A DNA stretch of 61,723 bases, from positions 1-61,723 of the forward strand of contig CANLRN010000018.1 of NCBI GenBank assembly GCA_947493495.1. Reading direction: 5' to 3'. The translations under genes were made by a program, and so were the position numbers. Under the pieces are notes generated by a model, which did not search any database, had not been told where the DNA came from, and saw only the letters and a program-made list of their open reading frames with translations. This DNA is from an uncultured Aquimarina sp. Lineage in GTDB: Bacteria > Bacteroidota > Bacteroidia > Flavobacteriales > Flavobacteriaceae. Below, piece by piece: positions 6,454-14,709 of the stretch (its first letter is position 1; every line of letters begins with the position of its first letter).

Positions 6454-7065
6454 TTTACACAGCTCAAAAAATTAAAACATTTGAAAGCCAAAAAAACATA
6501 TTTAAAAGGGAAATCAGTTTTTATAGTTTCTTTGCTTGTAATCGGAATTACCATTCTGACGGTATATCTAACCGGAGAAAACTATAACAGAACAGTTACT
6601 TCAAATTTATATTTATCCTTATCCATAATAGGAACTGCACTTTTTGTATTTATGACTTATGGTCTTTATAAAGGAATCAGATTAAAGGATAATTTTCCAA
6701 AATTCCAGAATTTTAAGACTGGAGAAATAATACCTTCATCTGGAGAGTTTCCTGATTGGGAGATGCCAAGTATTGAGACTGATGATGGTATTAGTGGCTT
6801 GATCATATCCGTTTTACTTTGGATTGTGATGACAATACTCTTTTTCTTTTTATTGATTTTACTTGAAGCTGTATTTTGGGTTTCAATTTTCATAATATTG
6901 ACAATGCTATATTGGGTCTTTTTCAGAGCTTTGAAATTTGTATTTACAAAATATAGAGAAACAAAAGGTAATATTGGAATTTCAGCTCTATACTCTTTGA
7001 GTTATACAACATTATATTTGGGCTGGATATTCGGTATAGTATATTTGACAGAAGTATTACGTTGA
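6436..7065 (+). CDS. Multi-pass membrane protein of unknown function
   Basis: Encodes up to 209 residues with about five hydrophobic segments: KSVFIVSLLVIGITILTVYL, YLSLSIIGTALFVFMTYGLY, LIISVLLWIVMTILFFFLLI, EAVFWVSIFIILTMLYWVFF, and the C-terminal LYLGWIFGIVYL. No family is recognised. The only in-frame ATG near the 5' end (6436) lies inside the right arm of the hairpin spacer. The homologous position in the repeat at 3116-3160 has no ATG, so it may be accidental. A TTG at 6481, preceded by an A-rich stretch, is a credible alternative start giving 194 residues. It is the last gene of the cassette-like region. Confidence 0.55.
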   Translation: MFLIRDFTQLKKLKHLKAKKTYLKGKSVFIVSLLVIGITILTVYLTGENYNRTVTSNLYLSLSIIGTALFVFMTYGLYKGIRLKDNFPKFQNFKTGEIIPSSGEFPDWEMPSIETDDGISGLIISVLLWIVMTILFFFLLILLEAVFWVSIFIILTMLYWVFFRALKFVFTKYRETKGNIGISALYSLSYTTLYLGWIFGIVYLTEVLR

Positions 7066-7083
7066 AAAAATATAGTTGCTAAT

Positions 7084-7099
7084 ATTATATATAAAATCA
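7084..7099 (+). repeat. Half-site repeat marking the end of the cassette-like region
   Basis: ATTATATATAAAATCA is identical to 894-909, part of the left arm of spacer A. No matching right arm follows before the methyltransferase gene, so this looks like a truncated site. It marks the apparent right edge of the array. Confidence 0.35.
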
Positions 7100-7170
7100 A
7101 GAAAAATTCAAGTCGTAACTGTAACTTTCTTTACATGCAAAATATTACAATGACACATATGTAAATCAAC

Positions 7171-7848
7171 ATGGATACAAAACAAAAAAGCCTAAAAAAT
7201 GAAAAGAAACCATGGCCTACTAAAGAAGCTATGGAACAGGTATATAAAATGAAACTTTGGGGGACTAATCATTCTGATTTTTATTCGGGGATAGGATCGC
7301 ATCACCCAGAGATTATCAATCCATATATAGAAGCTATACGATTGTTTTTAACGTCTTTTAAAACCCCACTGACTGTATGTGATCTAGGGTGTGGTGATTT
7401 TAATGTAGGAAAAGAGTTGATACAGTATGCTAAAAAATATATAGCAATAGATATAGTACCCGACTTGATAAGGCATCATACAGAAAAATTTAAGCAAGAA
7501 AATGTGGTATTTCGTTGTTTAGATATCGCAAAAGATGAGCTGCCCTCTGGGGATTGTGCGATAGTACGACAGGTGCTACAACACTTGTCAAATGAAGAGG
7601 TGCAATGTATAGTAGATAAGCTAAGCTGTTATACATATGTGATTATAACAGAACATTTACCACAAGGTGATTTTATTCCTAATAAAGATATTATTGCGGG
7701 ACAAGGAACTAGACTAAAAAAAAAGAGTGGTATCAACATAGTAGCACCTCCATTTAATTGCAAAGTGAAAGAAGAAAAGCAACTAGTATCTGTTGTTTCT
7801 AATGATCATAAAGGTGTTATTGTTACTACCTTGTACAAGTTTTTCTGA
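7171..7848 (+). CDS. Class I SAM-dependent methyltransferase
   Basis: Encodes 225 residues. Motif I is VCDLGCGDFNVG (69-80), followed by an acidic post-I strand YIAIDIV (90-96), which together bind S-adenosylmethionine. RQVLQHLSNEEV supplies the motif III-like region. The substrate is unknown. The N-terminus (about 1-60) is an extra helical segment with Trp and His residues. It lies between the cassette-like region and the glycosyltransferase operon, so it could be the last accessory gene or the first core gene. A 69-base gap containing a TACATTTG promoter element separates it from the next gene. Confidence 0.75.
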   Translation: MDTKQKSLKNEKKPWPTKEAMEQVYKMKLWGTNHSDFYSGIGSHHPEIINPYIEAIRLFLTSFKTPLTVCDLGCGDFNVGKELIQYAKKYIAIDIVPDLIRHHTEKFKQENVVFRCLDIAKDELPSGDCAIVRQVLQHLSNEEVQCIVDKLSCYTYVIITEHLPQGDFIPNKDIIAGQGTRLKKKSGINIVAPPFNCKVKEEKQLVSVVSNDHKGVIVTTLYKFF

Positions 7849-7905
7849 TTATTTTTATAGTAGAAACAGGCAATAATTAATTACATAGATCTACGTCAAA
7901 ACCTG

Positions 7906-7913
7906 TACATTTG
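7906..7913 (+). promoter_or_regulatory. Possible -7 element (TACATTTG)
   Basis: TACATTTG fits the Bacteroidetes TAnnTTTG -7 consensus and ends four bases before the glycosyltransferase ATG. I do not see a convincing TTTG -33 element about 18 bases upstream, so this is tentative. Confidence 0.3.
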
Positions 7914-7917
7914 CAAG

Positions 7918-8925
7918 ATGAAGATTAGGTATTCTTTCATTATTCCTGTATATAACAGACCTCAAGAAATTAAAGAGTTGTTAGGTAGTATGCTATCCTT
8001 AACACACAACAAAGAATATGAAATCGTAATTGTAGAAGATGGCTCGACAGAAACTTCTATGGAGATCGTAGATCAGTTCAAAGATCAATTAAATATTAGT
8101 TATTATCAAAAACAGAATACAGGTCCAGGAGATTCTCGTAACTATGGAATGCAAAAAGCCAAAGGAAATTATTTTTTGATCTTAGATAGTGATGTGATAC
8201 TACCTGCTAATTATTTATCAGAAGTAGATGCTTTTTTATCTGCCAATTATGTCCATTGTTTTGGTGGACCAGATGACGCGCATAAAGATTTTTCGGATTT
8301 ACAAAAAGCGATTAGTTATAGTATGACTTCTTATCTTACTACAGGAGGGATTAGAGGTCGACAACATACCGTAGGTAAATTTCAACCGCGTAGTTTTAAT
8401 ATGGGAATCTCTAGAGAAGCTTTTGAGGCCTCAGAAGGATTTGGTAATATACATCCAGGAGAAGACCCTGATCTTGCCATCAGATTATGGAAGTTAGGAT
8501 ACGATACTGCATTAATACCAATGGCTAAGGTTTTTCATAAAAGGCGAATCACTTGGGATAAGTTTTATATGCAGGTATATAAATTCGGATTAGTACGTCC
8601 TATTCTTAATTTATGGCATCCTGCTACTGCAAAAATCACCTATTGGTTTCCTGTAGCGTTTATCATATACACCTTATTTTCTATTATACTTCTGCTTTTT
8701 GGGTATTGGTTATGGATAGGTGTTTGGGCATTATATCTTATTTTGATAGCTGTAGGAGCTGCTTTACATACTAAGAGTGTATATATTGGTATATTGTCAC
8801 TTATGGCTGTTGTTGTACAATTTTATGGCTATGGAAAAGGATTTCTTACTTCTTATTATTATATTCATTTGCTTAAAAAGAAACCAGAACAAAAGTTTAA
8901 GGAATTATTTTTTTTACAAGAATAA
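7918..8925 (+). CDS. Family 2 glycosyltransferase with C-terminal membrane segment
   Basis: Encodes 335 residues. The GT-A fold is shown by SFIIPVYNRP (6-15), EIVIVEDGS, GPGDSRNYGMQKAKG, the metal-binding LDSDVIL and HPGEDPDLAIRLWKLG, which carries the catalytic acid region. Two or three C-terminal hydrophobic helices (about 240-310, WFPVAFIIYTLFSIILLLF and following) tether it to the inner membrane. It transfers a nucleotide-activated sugar; donor and acceptor are unknown. It leads a same-strand run with the YbbR-like gene and coaE. Confidence 0.85.
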   Translation: MKIRYSFIIPVYNRPQEIKELLGSMLSLTHNKEYEIVIVEDGSTETSMEIVDQFKDQLNISYYQKQNTGPGDSRNYGMQKAKGNYFLILDSDVILPANYLSEVDAFLSANYVHCFGGPDDAHKDFSDLQKAISYSMTSYLTTGGIRGRQHTVGKFQPRSFNMGISREAFEASEGFGNIHPGEDPDLAIRLWKLGYDTALIPMAKVFHKRRITWDKFYMQVYKFGLVRPILNLWHPATAKITYWFPVAFIIYTLFSIILLLFGYWLWIGVWALYLILIAVGAALHTKSVYIGILSLMAVVVQFYGYGKGFLTSYYYIHLLKKKPEQKFKELFFLQE

Positions 8926-8970
8926 AACCTTTAAAAATAAGATAGGAATTATATTAGTGAGTAGTGTACT

Positions 8971-9930
8971 ATGGTAAAAATAAAGAAAAAGAAATTTTCT
9001 CTAAAAAGTAATAATGTAAAAATATTTTCATTTTTCCTGATTTTTACATCTTTTCTGTGGCTTTTTATACAGTTTTCCAAAAACTATACTCAAGATGTAG
9101 AAGTTGATATAACGTATACAAATATTCCTGTAGATAAAATACTCAATGATACCAGCGATCAGACATTAAGACTAAGACTAAATGGAAATGGGTTTCGCTT
9201 AATTACACATAAATGGAGCAGGCCTTCTTTACAATTTGATATTGCAAAAGCACAATCTTTAAATACTAAAGATTATTTTTTTTATATAGATAGAGAAAGT
9301 CAATTGCTTAAAGAAAAACTAAATTTTACTGGAGAAATACTTTCGATACAGAAAGACACATTACGGATACAATTAGATGTTAATCTAGAAAAAAAAATAC
9401 CAATACGACTTAACAAAAACATCAAATATGCTCAGGGATACGGTAGTGATAAAGGTGTAGAATTATCACCAGATTCTATACGCATTAGTGGCCCAGAAAG
9501 AATAGTAGATAATATACAGTATATGACTACAAAACCATTGCATCTAGATGGACTTAATACAGATTATACTGCGACACTAGCACTAGAGATAGATACATTC
9601 CCTGAAACGCTTAAGATTACTCCCGATAATATTGAAGCACGTATTGTAGTTAGTAAATTTACAGAAGGGAGTCAAGAAATACCAATAACTCTTATTAATG
9701 TGCCAGAAGGGAAAGAAATTAAGATTTTTCCTAAAGTTGTTAAAATCGTATATAGAGTAGGACTTGATAAATATAAAGAAATCAATCAAAGAGATTTTAA
9801 AGTAATAGCAGATTATAATAAGGTTTCTTCTGATAGTTCTTATTTAATAGTAGAACTAGTAGATATACCAACCTCTATTCACGATGTACGTTTACAGGAT
9901 AAACAAGTACAGTTCGTAATCCTAAATTAA
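8971..9930 (+). CDS. YbbR-like domain protein
   Basis: Encodes 319 residues. A single N-terminal membrane helix (about 18-37, VKIFSFFLIFTSFLWLFIQF) is followed by extracytoplasmic YbbR repeats: DVEVDITYTNIPVDK, then LSPDSIRISGPERIVDNI with the recurring proline and glycine turns, then VPEGKEIKIFPKVVKIVYR. In Firmicutes the homologue CdaR modulates the diadenylate cyclase CdaA. In Bacteroidetes a YbbR-coaE neighbourhood is, as I recall, common. Nine bases separate it from coaE, so the two are cotranscribed. No cyclase gene is in the window. Confidence 0.8.
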   Translation: MVKIKKKKFSLKSNNVKIFSFFLIFTSFLWLFIQFSKNYTQDVEVDITYTNIPVDKILNDTSDQTLRLRLNGNGFRLITHKWSRPSLQFDIAKAQSLNTKDYFFYIDRESQLLKEKLNFTGEILSIQKDTLRIQLDVNLEKKIPIRLNKNIKYAQGYGSDKGVELSPDSIRISGPERIVDNIQYMTTKPLHLDGLNTDYTATLALEIDTFPETLKITPDNIEARIVVSKFTEGSQEIPITLINVPEGKEIKIFPKVVKIVYRVGLDKYKEINQRDFKVIADYNKVSSDSSYLIVELVDIPTSIHDVRLQDKQVQFVILN

Positions 9931-9939
9931 ATATTCATT

Positions 9940-10521
9940 ATGAAAGTTATTGGTCTAACAGGAGGTATAGGAAGCGGTAAAACTACTGTAGCCAATATGT
10001 TTATAGCACTTGGAATACCGGTATACATTGCAGATGTAGAAGCAAAAAAATTGATGAATAACGAGCCAACGCTGCAAAAAAAAATAATTAAACTGCTTGG
10101 TTCTAATGCGTATAGAGATGGAAAATTAAATCGTCAGTTTATTGCCGATACAATTTTTAATGACAAAGAGGTATTAAAAAAAATGAATGCTATTATTCAT
10201 CCGGCAGTAGCAAATCATTTTGAAGATTGGAAAAATAGTCAACGCAGTGCTTATGTAATCAAAGAGGCAGCTATTCTTTTTGAAAATCAAGGATACAAGC
10301 AATGTGATTACACAATTTTGGTGGTTGCTCCACAAGAAATAAGAATAAAAAGGGTACAGAAACGTGATCATAGCACCAGAAAAGAAATTTTGGATAGGAT
10401 AAAAAATCAATGGGGGGATGCAAAAAAGAAACAGCTAGCTGATTTTGTGATAAAAAATGTAAAATTAGAAGAAACTAAGTATAAAATTAACGAAATACAT
10501 AAAATAATTACTCAAAACTGA
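9940..10521 (+). CDS. coaE: Dephospho-CoA kinase
   Basis: Encodes 193 residues, the usual size. CoaE phosphorylates the 3'-hydroxyl of dephospho-CoA, the last step of coenzyme A synthesis. The P-loop is GLTGGIGSGKTT (5-16), then VYIADVEAKKLM (Asp binding the substrate), IIHPAV, and KEAAILFENQGYKQCDYTILVVAP followed by RDH, the lid arginine region. The short gap to the YbbR-like gene indicates one operon. The two-component genes follow 81 bases later with their own possible promoter element. Confidence 0.93.
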   Translation: MKVIGLTGGIGSGKTTVANMFIALGIPVYIADVEAKKLMNNEPTLQKKIIKLLGSNAYRDGKLNRQFIADTIFNDKEVLKKMNAIIHPAVANHFEDWKNSQRSAYVIKEAAILFENQGYKQCDYTILVVAPQEIRIKRVQKRDHSTRKEILDRIKNQWGDAKKKQLADFVIKNVKLEETKYKINEIHKIITQN

Positions 10522-10590
10522 TGTTATTTTAAATAATATTCATTTTGTTAACATTTGGTTAAAGCTGAAAGTAGCTAAATGTTAAAGTCT

Positions 10591-10598
10591 TATTTTTG
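10591..10598 (+). promoter_or_regulatory. Possible -7 element (TATTTTTG) before the histidine kinase
   Basis: TATTTTTG matches TAnnTTTG and lies five bases before the ATG. The upstream 80 bases are A/T-rich without a clear TTTG box at the right distance. Confidence 0.3.
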
Positions 10599-10602
10599 AT
10601 AT

Positions 10603-12165
10603 ATGAATAAAAGATTATTCGTATTACTAATAATCCTAATGAGTTTGTCATTGATTGGGATTATTTTTGTTCAGGGATATTGGATTCAAAATACTGTAGA
10701 GAATAATAAAGAACAGTTTTCATATAATGCTAAGCAAATATTGATATCTGTTGCAAGTAAGATTGAATATAGAGAGTTTGAAGAAATATATTATCCGCTA
10801 AAAGAGATACTAGATAGTATAAAGCAACCAGATAGCAAGACTATACAACAGTTATTGGATATAGGCATAGATGATAGTGTTTCTGAATTTGCAGACGGAG
10901 TTTTAGAAGAAGATAATAAGCTGTTTTCAACGTTTATCAATTTTAATATTGATACTATCAAGTTAAAAGAAATAATAAATCGTAATGCAGAGATAATTAA
11001 TGATGCAAATGCAAAAAATGCTACTGATCGACAACATAATTACAAATTAGGAAGATTAAGTGAATTAACAGATCTCCAGAGAAGAGATTATGAAATAGTG
11101 ATCGATAAATTAGCAAATCTATCTCCTATACATAGAAGGGTGAAGAAGGAAGAGATAGAAAGATTGGTCAAGAGAGAATTAATTGAGCGAGATATAGATA
11201 TAGATTTTGAATATGCTATATATAGTAATGCTCTAGCGACCAAAGTACGTTCTGATGATTTTAATCTTGATGCACCAGCTGCCACACTAGTTGTCCCACT
11301 ATTCGAAAATGTAGATGGATCTAGTAGCTACCAATTATATGTCCATTTTACAGGAAAGAAACAATATATTATTTCGACTATAAAAGGAATGGCGCTTTTG
11401 TCAATTATTTTTACTTTGATTATTGTAGTAGCATATTCTAGTGCTTTGTCACAACTGTTGCAGCAAAGACAAATATCTCAGATAAAGACAGATTTTATTA
11501 ATAATATGACCCATGAATTAAAAACACCTATAGCAACAATTAATCTTGCACTAGATGCAATAAAAAACCCAAAAGTAAGTACAGACTCAGAAAAAGTGAA
11601 ACAATATATGCAGATGATCCGTGAAGAAAATAAAAGAATGCATGCACAGGTAGAAAATGTTCTAAGAATATCACAGTTAGAAAAAAATGAACTGAATATC
11701 AAAAAGGAGCGTTTAAGTATGCACGATATTATAGAAGATGCAGTTACTCACGTGTCTCTTATTGTAGAGGATAGAGATGGATATATAAAAACACATCTAG
11801 GTGCATTAAAATCGGATATCCTAGCGAATGATAATCATATGACCAATGTAGTGGTTAATATCTTAGACAATGCAATGAAGTATTCTGAAAGTTCACCTAA
11901 AATCGATATGTATACAGAAAATATAAAAAATAGTATCGTACTAAAAATTAGAGATCAAGGTATTGGAATGAGTAAAATAGCTCAAAAAAAAATATTTGAT
12001 AAGTTTTTTAGAGAACATACAGGGGATTTACATAATGTAAAAGGTCATGGATTAGGATTAACCTATGTAAAAAGAATAATAGATGACCATCATGGTCAAA
12101 TAAGCGTGGAAAGTGAACGGGGAAAAGGCACCACATTTATAATTAAATTACCGTTAATATCTTAA
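10603..12165 (+). CDS. Membrane sensor histidine kinase (RprX-like)
   Basis: Encodes 520 residues. A first membrane helix spans about 5-25. A periplasmic sensor of about 230 residues is rich in Glu and Lys helices, and a second helix spans about 262-283. The transmitter follows directly, without a recognisable HAMP domain: H-box FINNMTHELKTPIATINLAL with phospho-acceptor His304, N-box NVVVNILDNAMKYS, G1 DQGIGMS, F-box FDKFFRE and G2 GHGLGLTYVK. It autophosphorylates and passes the phosphate to the regulator encoded four bases downstream. The layout matches RprX of Bacteroides; the signal is unknown. Confidence 0.9.
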   Translation: MNKRLFVLLIILMSLSLIGIIFVQGYWIQNTVENNKEQFSYNAKQILISVASKIEYREFEEIYYPLKEILDSIKQPDSKTIQQLLDIGIDDSVSEFADGVLEEDNKLFSTFINFNIDTIKLKEIINRNAEIINDANAKNATDRQHNYKLGRLSELTDLQRRDYEIVIDKLANLSPIHRRVKKEEIERLVKRELIERDIDIDFEYAIYSNALATKVRSDDFNLDAPAATLVVPLFENVDGSSSYQLYVHFTGKKQYIISTIKGMALLSIIFTLIIVVAYSSALSQLLQQRQISQIKTDFINNMTHELKTPIATINLALDAIKNPKVSTDSEKVKQYMQMIREENKRMHAQVENVLRISQLEKNELNIKKERLSMHDIIEDAVTHVSLIVEDRDGYIKTHLGALKSDILANDNHMTNVVVNILDNAMKYSESSPKIDMYTENIKNSIVLKIRDQGIGMSKIAQKKIFDKFFREHTGDLHNVKGHGLGLTYVKRIIDDHHGQISVESERGKGTTFIIKLPLIS

Positions 12166-12169
12166 AAAT

Positions 12170-12883
12170 ATGGAAACAGAAAACAAAAAAATATTGTTAG
12201 TAGAAGATGATCCTAACTTTGGTACTGTACTAAAAGATTATTTGATAATGAATGATTATGATGTAGTACATGCTAAAAATGGTATGGAAGGATTCGAGAA
12301 GTTTAAAAAAGACGACTACGATATGTGTATCTTAGATGTAATGATGCCTTATAAAGATGGATTTACATTGGCTAAAGAAATTAGAGATAAAAATGAAGAA
12401 GTACCTATCATTTTCTTGACTGCAAAAGCGATGAAAGAAGATGTCTTAAAAGGATATAAAGTAGGAGCAGACGATTATCTTAATAAGCCATTTGATAGTG
12501 AAGTATTATTGATGAAGATACAGGCAATTATGCAACGAAAGAGTACTGATTCTGTTGCAGATAGTAAACAGTTCGAATTTAGAATTGGCGGTTTTCATCT
12601 TAATTCTAAACTAAGGTTTTTAACTTTTAATGAAGAAGACCCTATAAAATTATCTCCAAAAGAAAATGAACTACTCAGATTGTTAGCTTTGCATCTCAAT
12701 GATTTAATGCCTAGAGAATTAGCGCTTACCAAAATATGGAGAGATGATAATTACTTTACATCTCGTAGTATGGATGTTTATATCGCTAAACTACGAAAAT
12801 ACCTCAAGAAGGATGAAAATGTAGAAATACTAAACATCCATGGAGAAGGTTTTAGGCTTGTAGTACGTAATAGTGATGCATAG
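12170..12883 (+). CDS. OmpR/PhoB-family response regulator (RprY-like)
   Basis: Encodes 237 residues. The receiver domain (about 6-120) has the acidic pocket VEDD (11-14), phospho-acceptor Asp56 in CILDVMMP, the Thr/Ala switch in FLTAKAM, and Lys in LNKPF. The C-terminal winged helix (about 140-235) includes LSPKENELLRLLA and the recognition helix region SRSMDVYIAKLRKYL. It is cotranscribed with the kinase. Target promoters cannot be seen here. A hairpin with a T run follows the gene and overlaps the end of convergent miaA. Confidence 0.92.
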   Translation: METENKKILLVEDDPNFGTVLKDYLIMNDYDVVHAKNGMEGFEKFKKDDYDMCILDVMMPYKDGFTLAKEIRDKNEEVPIIFLTAKAMKEDVLKGYKVGADDYLNKPFDSEVLLMKIQAIMQRKSTDSVADSKQFEFRIGGFHLNSKLRFLTFNEEDPIKLSPKENELLRLLALHLNDLMPRELALTKIWRDDNYFTSRSMDVYIAKLRKYLKKDENVEILNIHGEGFRLVVRNSDA

Positions 12884-12932
12884 AAATCTCCAGCACCATC
12901 TCACTCACTAAGTGTGCGATCTAAAATAGTAT

Positions 12933-12962
12933 GGGTAAGACTTAAAAATCTTGCCCTTTTTT
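12933..12962 (+). terminator. Intrinsic terminator after the response regulator
   Basis: GGGTAAGACTTAAAAATCTTGCCC (stem GGG/CCC and AAGA/TCTT with a central mismatch) is followed by six T on the + strand. It overlaps the last codons of convergent miaA, so the two genes share DNA at their 3' ends. Confidence 0.6.
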
Positions 12963-13850
12963 GATGTAGGGGATTATTTTTGATACATCTTCCTTATAAT
13001 CAAACCATTGTATGTTATCGTTTTTTTGAAACCAGGTAAGTTGCCTTTTTGCAAACCGCCGCGTATTTTTCTTAATTTCTGCAATAGCAGTGTCTAGGTC
13101 AATTTCGTTCTCCAGATATTTGAATAATTCTTTATACCCTACTGTATTTAGTGCATTCATTTTTTTGTAAGGTAGTAATGTAGTCACCTCATCTACTAAG
13201 CCTTGTTCCATCATGATATCTACTCGCTTATTAATGCGATCATAGATGACTTCTCTATCAGCCATAATTCCTATGATTGTGCTAGTGAAAGAACGTTTTT
13301 TTTTGGTATCGGTAATAAAAGAGGAGTAGGGGAGACCGCTACTCATAGAAACCTCTAGTGCTCTCATCATACGATGCGGGTTTTGGATGTCTACTTTTTG
13401 GAAATAAACGGGATCTAATTCTCGTAATTGTTTTTGTAGATATTCAATACCATCTGTAGTATACGCCTGTCTAATTTTTTCTCTAATATTTATAGCGACT
13501 TCTGGAAATAAATCTAGGCCTTTGGTTACGGCATCAATATATAGTCCAGAACCTCCTATAAGTATTGCATAATTATGTGTTGCAAAGAGTCGATCTAATC
13601 TAGCGATAGCTTCTTTTTCGAAATCTCCAACAGAATAGGTTTCTGCAATACTTTTATGTTGTATACAATGGTGTTTTACTTCTGATAATTCTTTTTCTGA
13701 TGGTACGGCAGTTCCTATCTGCATTTCTTTATAAAACTGTCTACTATCTGCAGATATAATCTCACACTTAAAATGTTGAGCTAATTGGATGCTTAAACTT
13801 GTTTTACCAATTGCCGTAGGTCCCACAATTACAATTAAATTTTTATTCAT
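12942..13850 (-). CDS. miaA: tRNA dimethylallyltransferase
   Basis: Encodes 302 residues from the ATG at 13850. A longer frame exists upstream, but the family starts just before the P-loop. MiaA adds a dimethylallyl group to A37 of tRNAs reading UNN codons. The P-loop is VGPTAIGKTSLS, followed by SADSRQFYKEMQIGTA, the conserved substrate segment, then GGSGLYIDAV and NPHRMMRALEV. The C-terminal TRRFAKRQLTWFQKND is the tRNA-binding signature. The start overlaps the stop of the upstream channel gene by eight bases, so the two are cotranscribed. Confidence 0.93.
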   Translation of the reverse strand: MNKNLIVIVGPTAIGKTSLSIQLAQHFKCEIISADSRQFYKEMQIGTAVPSEKELSEVKHHCIQHKSIAETYSVGDFEKEAIARLDRLFATHNYAILIGGSGLYIDAVTKGLDLFPEVAINIREKIRQAYTTDGIEYLQKQLRELDPVYFQKVDIQNPHRMMRALEVSMSSGLPYSSFITDTKKKRSFTSTIIGIMADREVIYDRINKRVDIMMEQGLVDEVTTLLPYKKMNALNTVGYKELFKYLENEIDLDTAIAEIKKNTRRFAKRQLTWFQKNDNIQWFDYKEDVSKIIPYIKKGQDF

Positions 13851-14673
13851 TGTGTAAGTCCTCTCCACATTTATAGCAGAATTTTGCATCATCCGAATGA
13901 TTATTTTCATTACAGTTGCTACACGATTGTGTATTCAGATCAATTTTTTTGCTTTGTTGTGCATACTCTGCACTAACAATACCAGTAGGAACAGCGATGA
14001 TACCATATCCTAATACCATTACGATAGAGGCGATAAATTGACCTAAAGGAGTATGCGGAGAGATATCACCATATCCAACTGTGGTCAGAGTTACAATACA
14101 CCAGTAAACGCTTCTGGGAATACTTGTAAATCCATATTGAGGCCCTTCAATTAAATACATAATAGTTCCTAGAATTACAGAGATAATAAGTACAGCAAAT
14201 AAAAAAACTGATATTTTTGCTCTACTCGCAACCAATGATTTTAAGAGGTTATTAGACTCTCCAATATAACGTGCTAATTTTAGAATCCTAAAAACTCTTA
14301 ATAAACGTAAGGCTCTTAGTGCAGCCAATGCGTGAGTACCTACAAAGAATAAGGATAAGTATTTTGGTATTGTCGATAAGAGATCTATAATCCCAAAATA
14401 ACTAAAAATGTAACTTTTGGGTTTATTAATGGCTATAATCCTGAGAAAGTATTCTATCGTAAATAGAATAGTAATAACCCACTCAGCGCTATTAAAAAAA
14501 GACGCGTATTCAGCGTTGAGGTAAGATACACTCTCTAGCATAACCAGAACTATACTGGCAAGAATCAGAATAAGTATAATGATGTCAAATAGCTTACCAA
14601 TGGGTGTATCAGCTTCGTATATTACTTCGTGTAATTTATCTTTCCAGGTTTTATGTTGCGAATTTTTACTCAA
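13843..14673 (-). CDS. Voltage-gated potassium channel-like ion transporter with C-terminal zinc ribbon
   Basis: Encodes 276 residues with six membrane helices. S4 is a regular arginine helix (about 120-135, LRALRLLRVFRILKLAR). The pore loop carries the potassium filter TTVGYGD (197-203), followed by S6 with glycines. After a short linker, a four-cysteine ribbon (CSNC at 251-254, CYKC at 266-269) ends the protein, an unusual addition for this family. The start codon appears to be TTG; no in-frame ATG precedes the first helix. It overlaps miaA by eight bases. Confidence 0.85.
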   Translation of the reverse strand: MSKNSQHKTWKDKLHEVIYEADTPIGKLFDIIILILILASIVLVMLESVSYLNAEYASFFNSAEWVITILFTIEYFLRIIAINKPKSYIFSYFGIIDLLSTIPKYLSLFFVGTHALAALRALRLLRVFRILKLARYIGESNNLLKSLVASRAKISVFLFAVLIISVILGTIMYLIEGPQYGFTSIPRSVYWCIVTLTTVGYGDISPHTPLGQFIASIVMVLGYGIIAVPTGIVSAEYAQQSKKIDLNTQSCSNCNENNHSDDAKFCYKCGEDLHNE

Positions 14674-14709
14674 AAACTATATTATAGTGGGACTAAATTA
14701 CTAAAAAAA

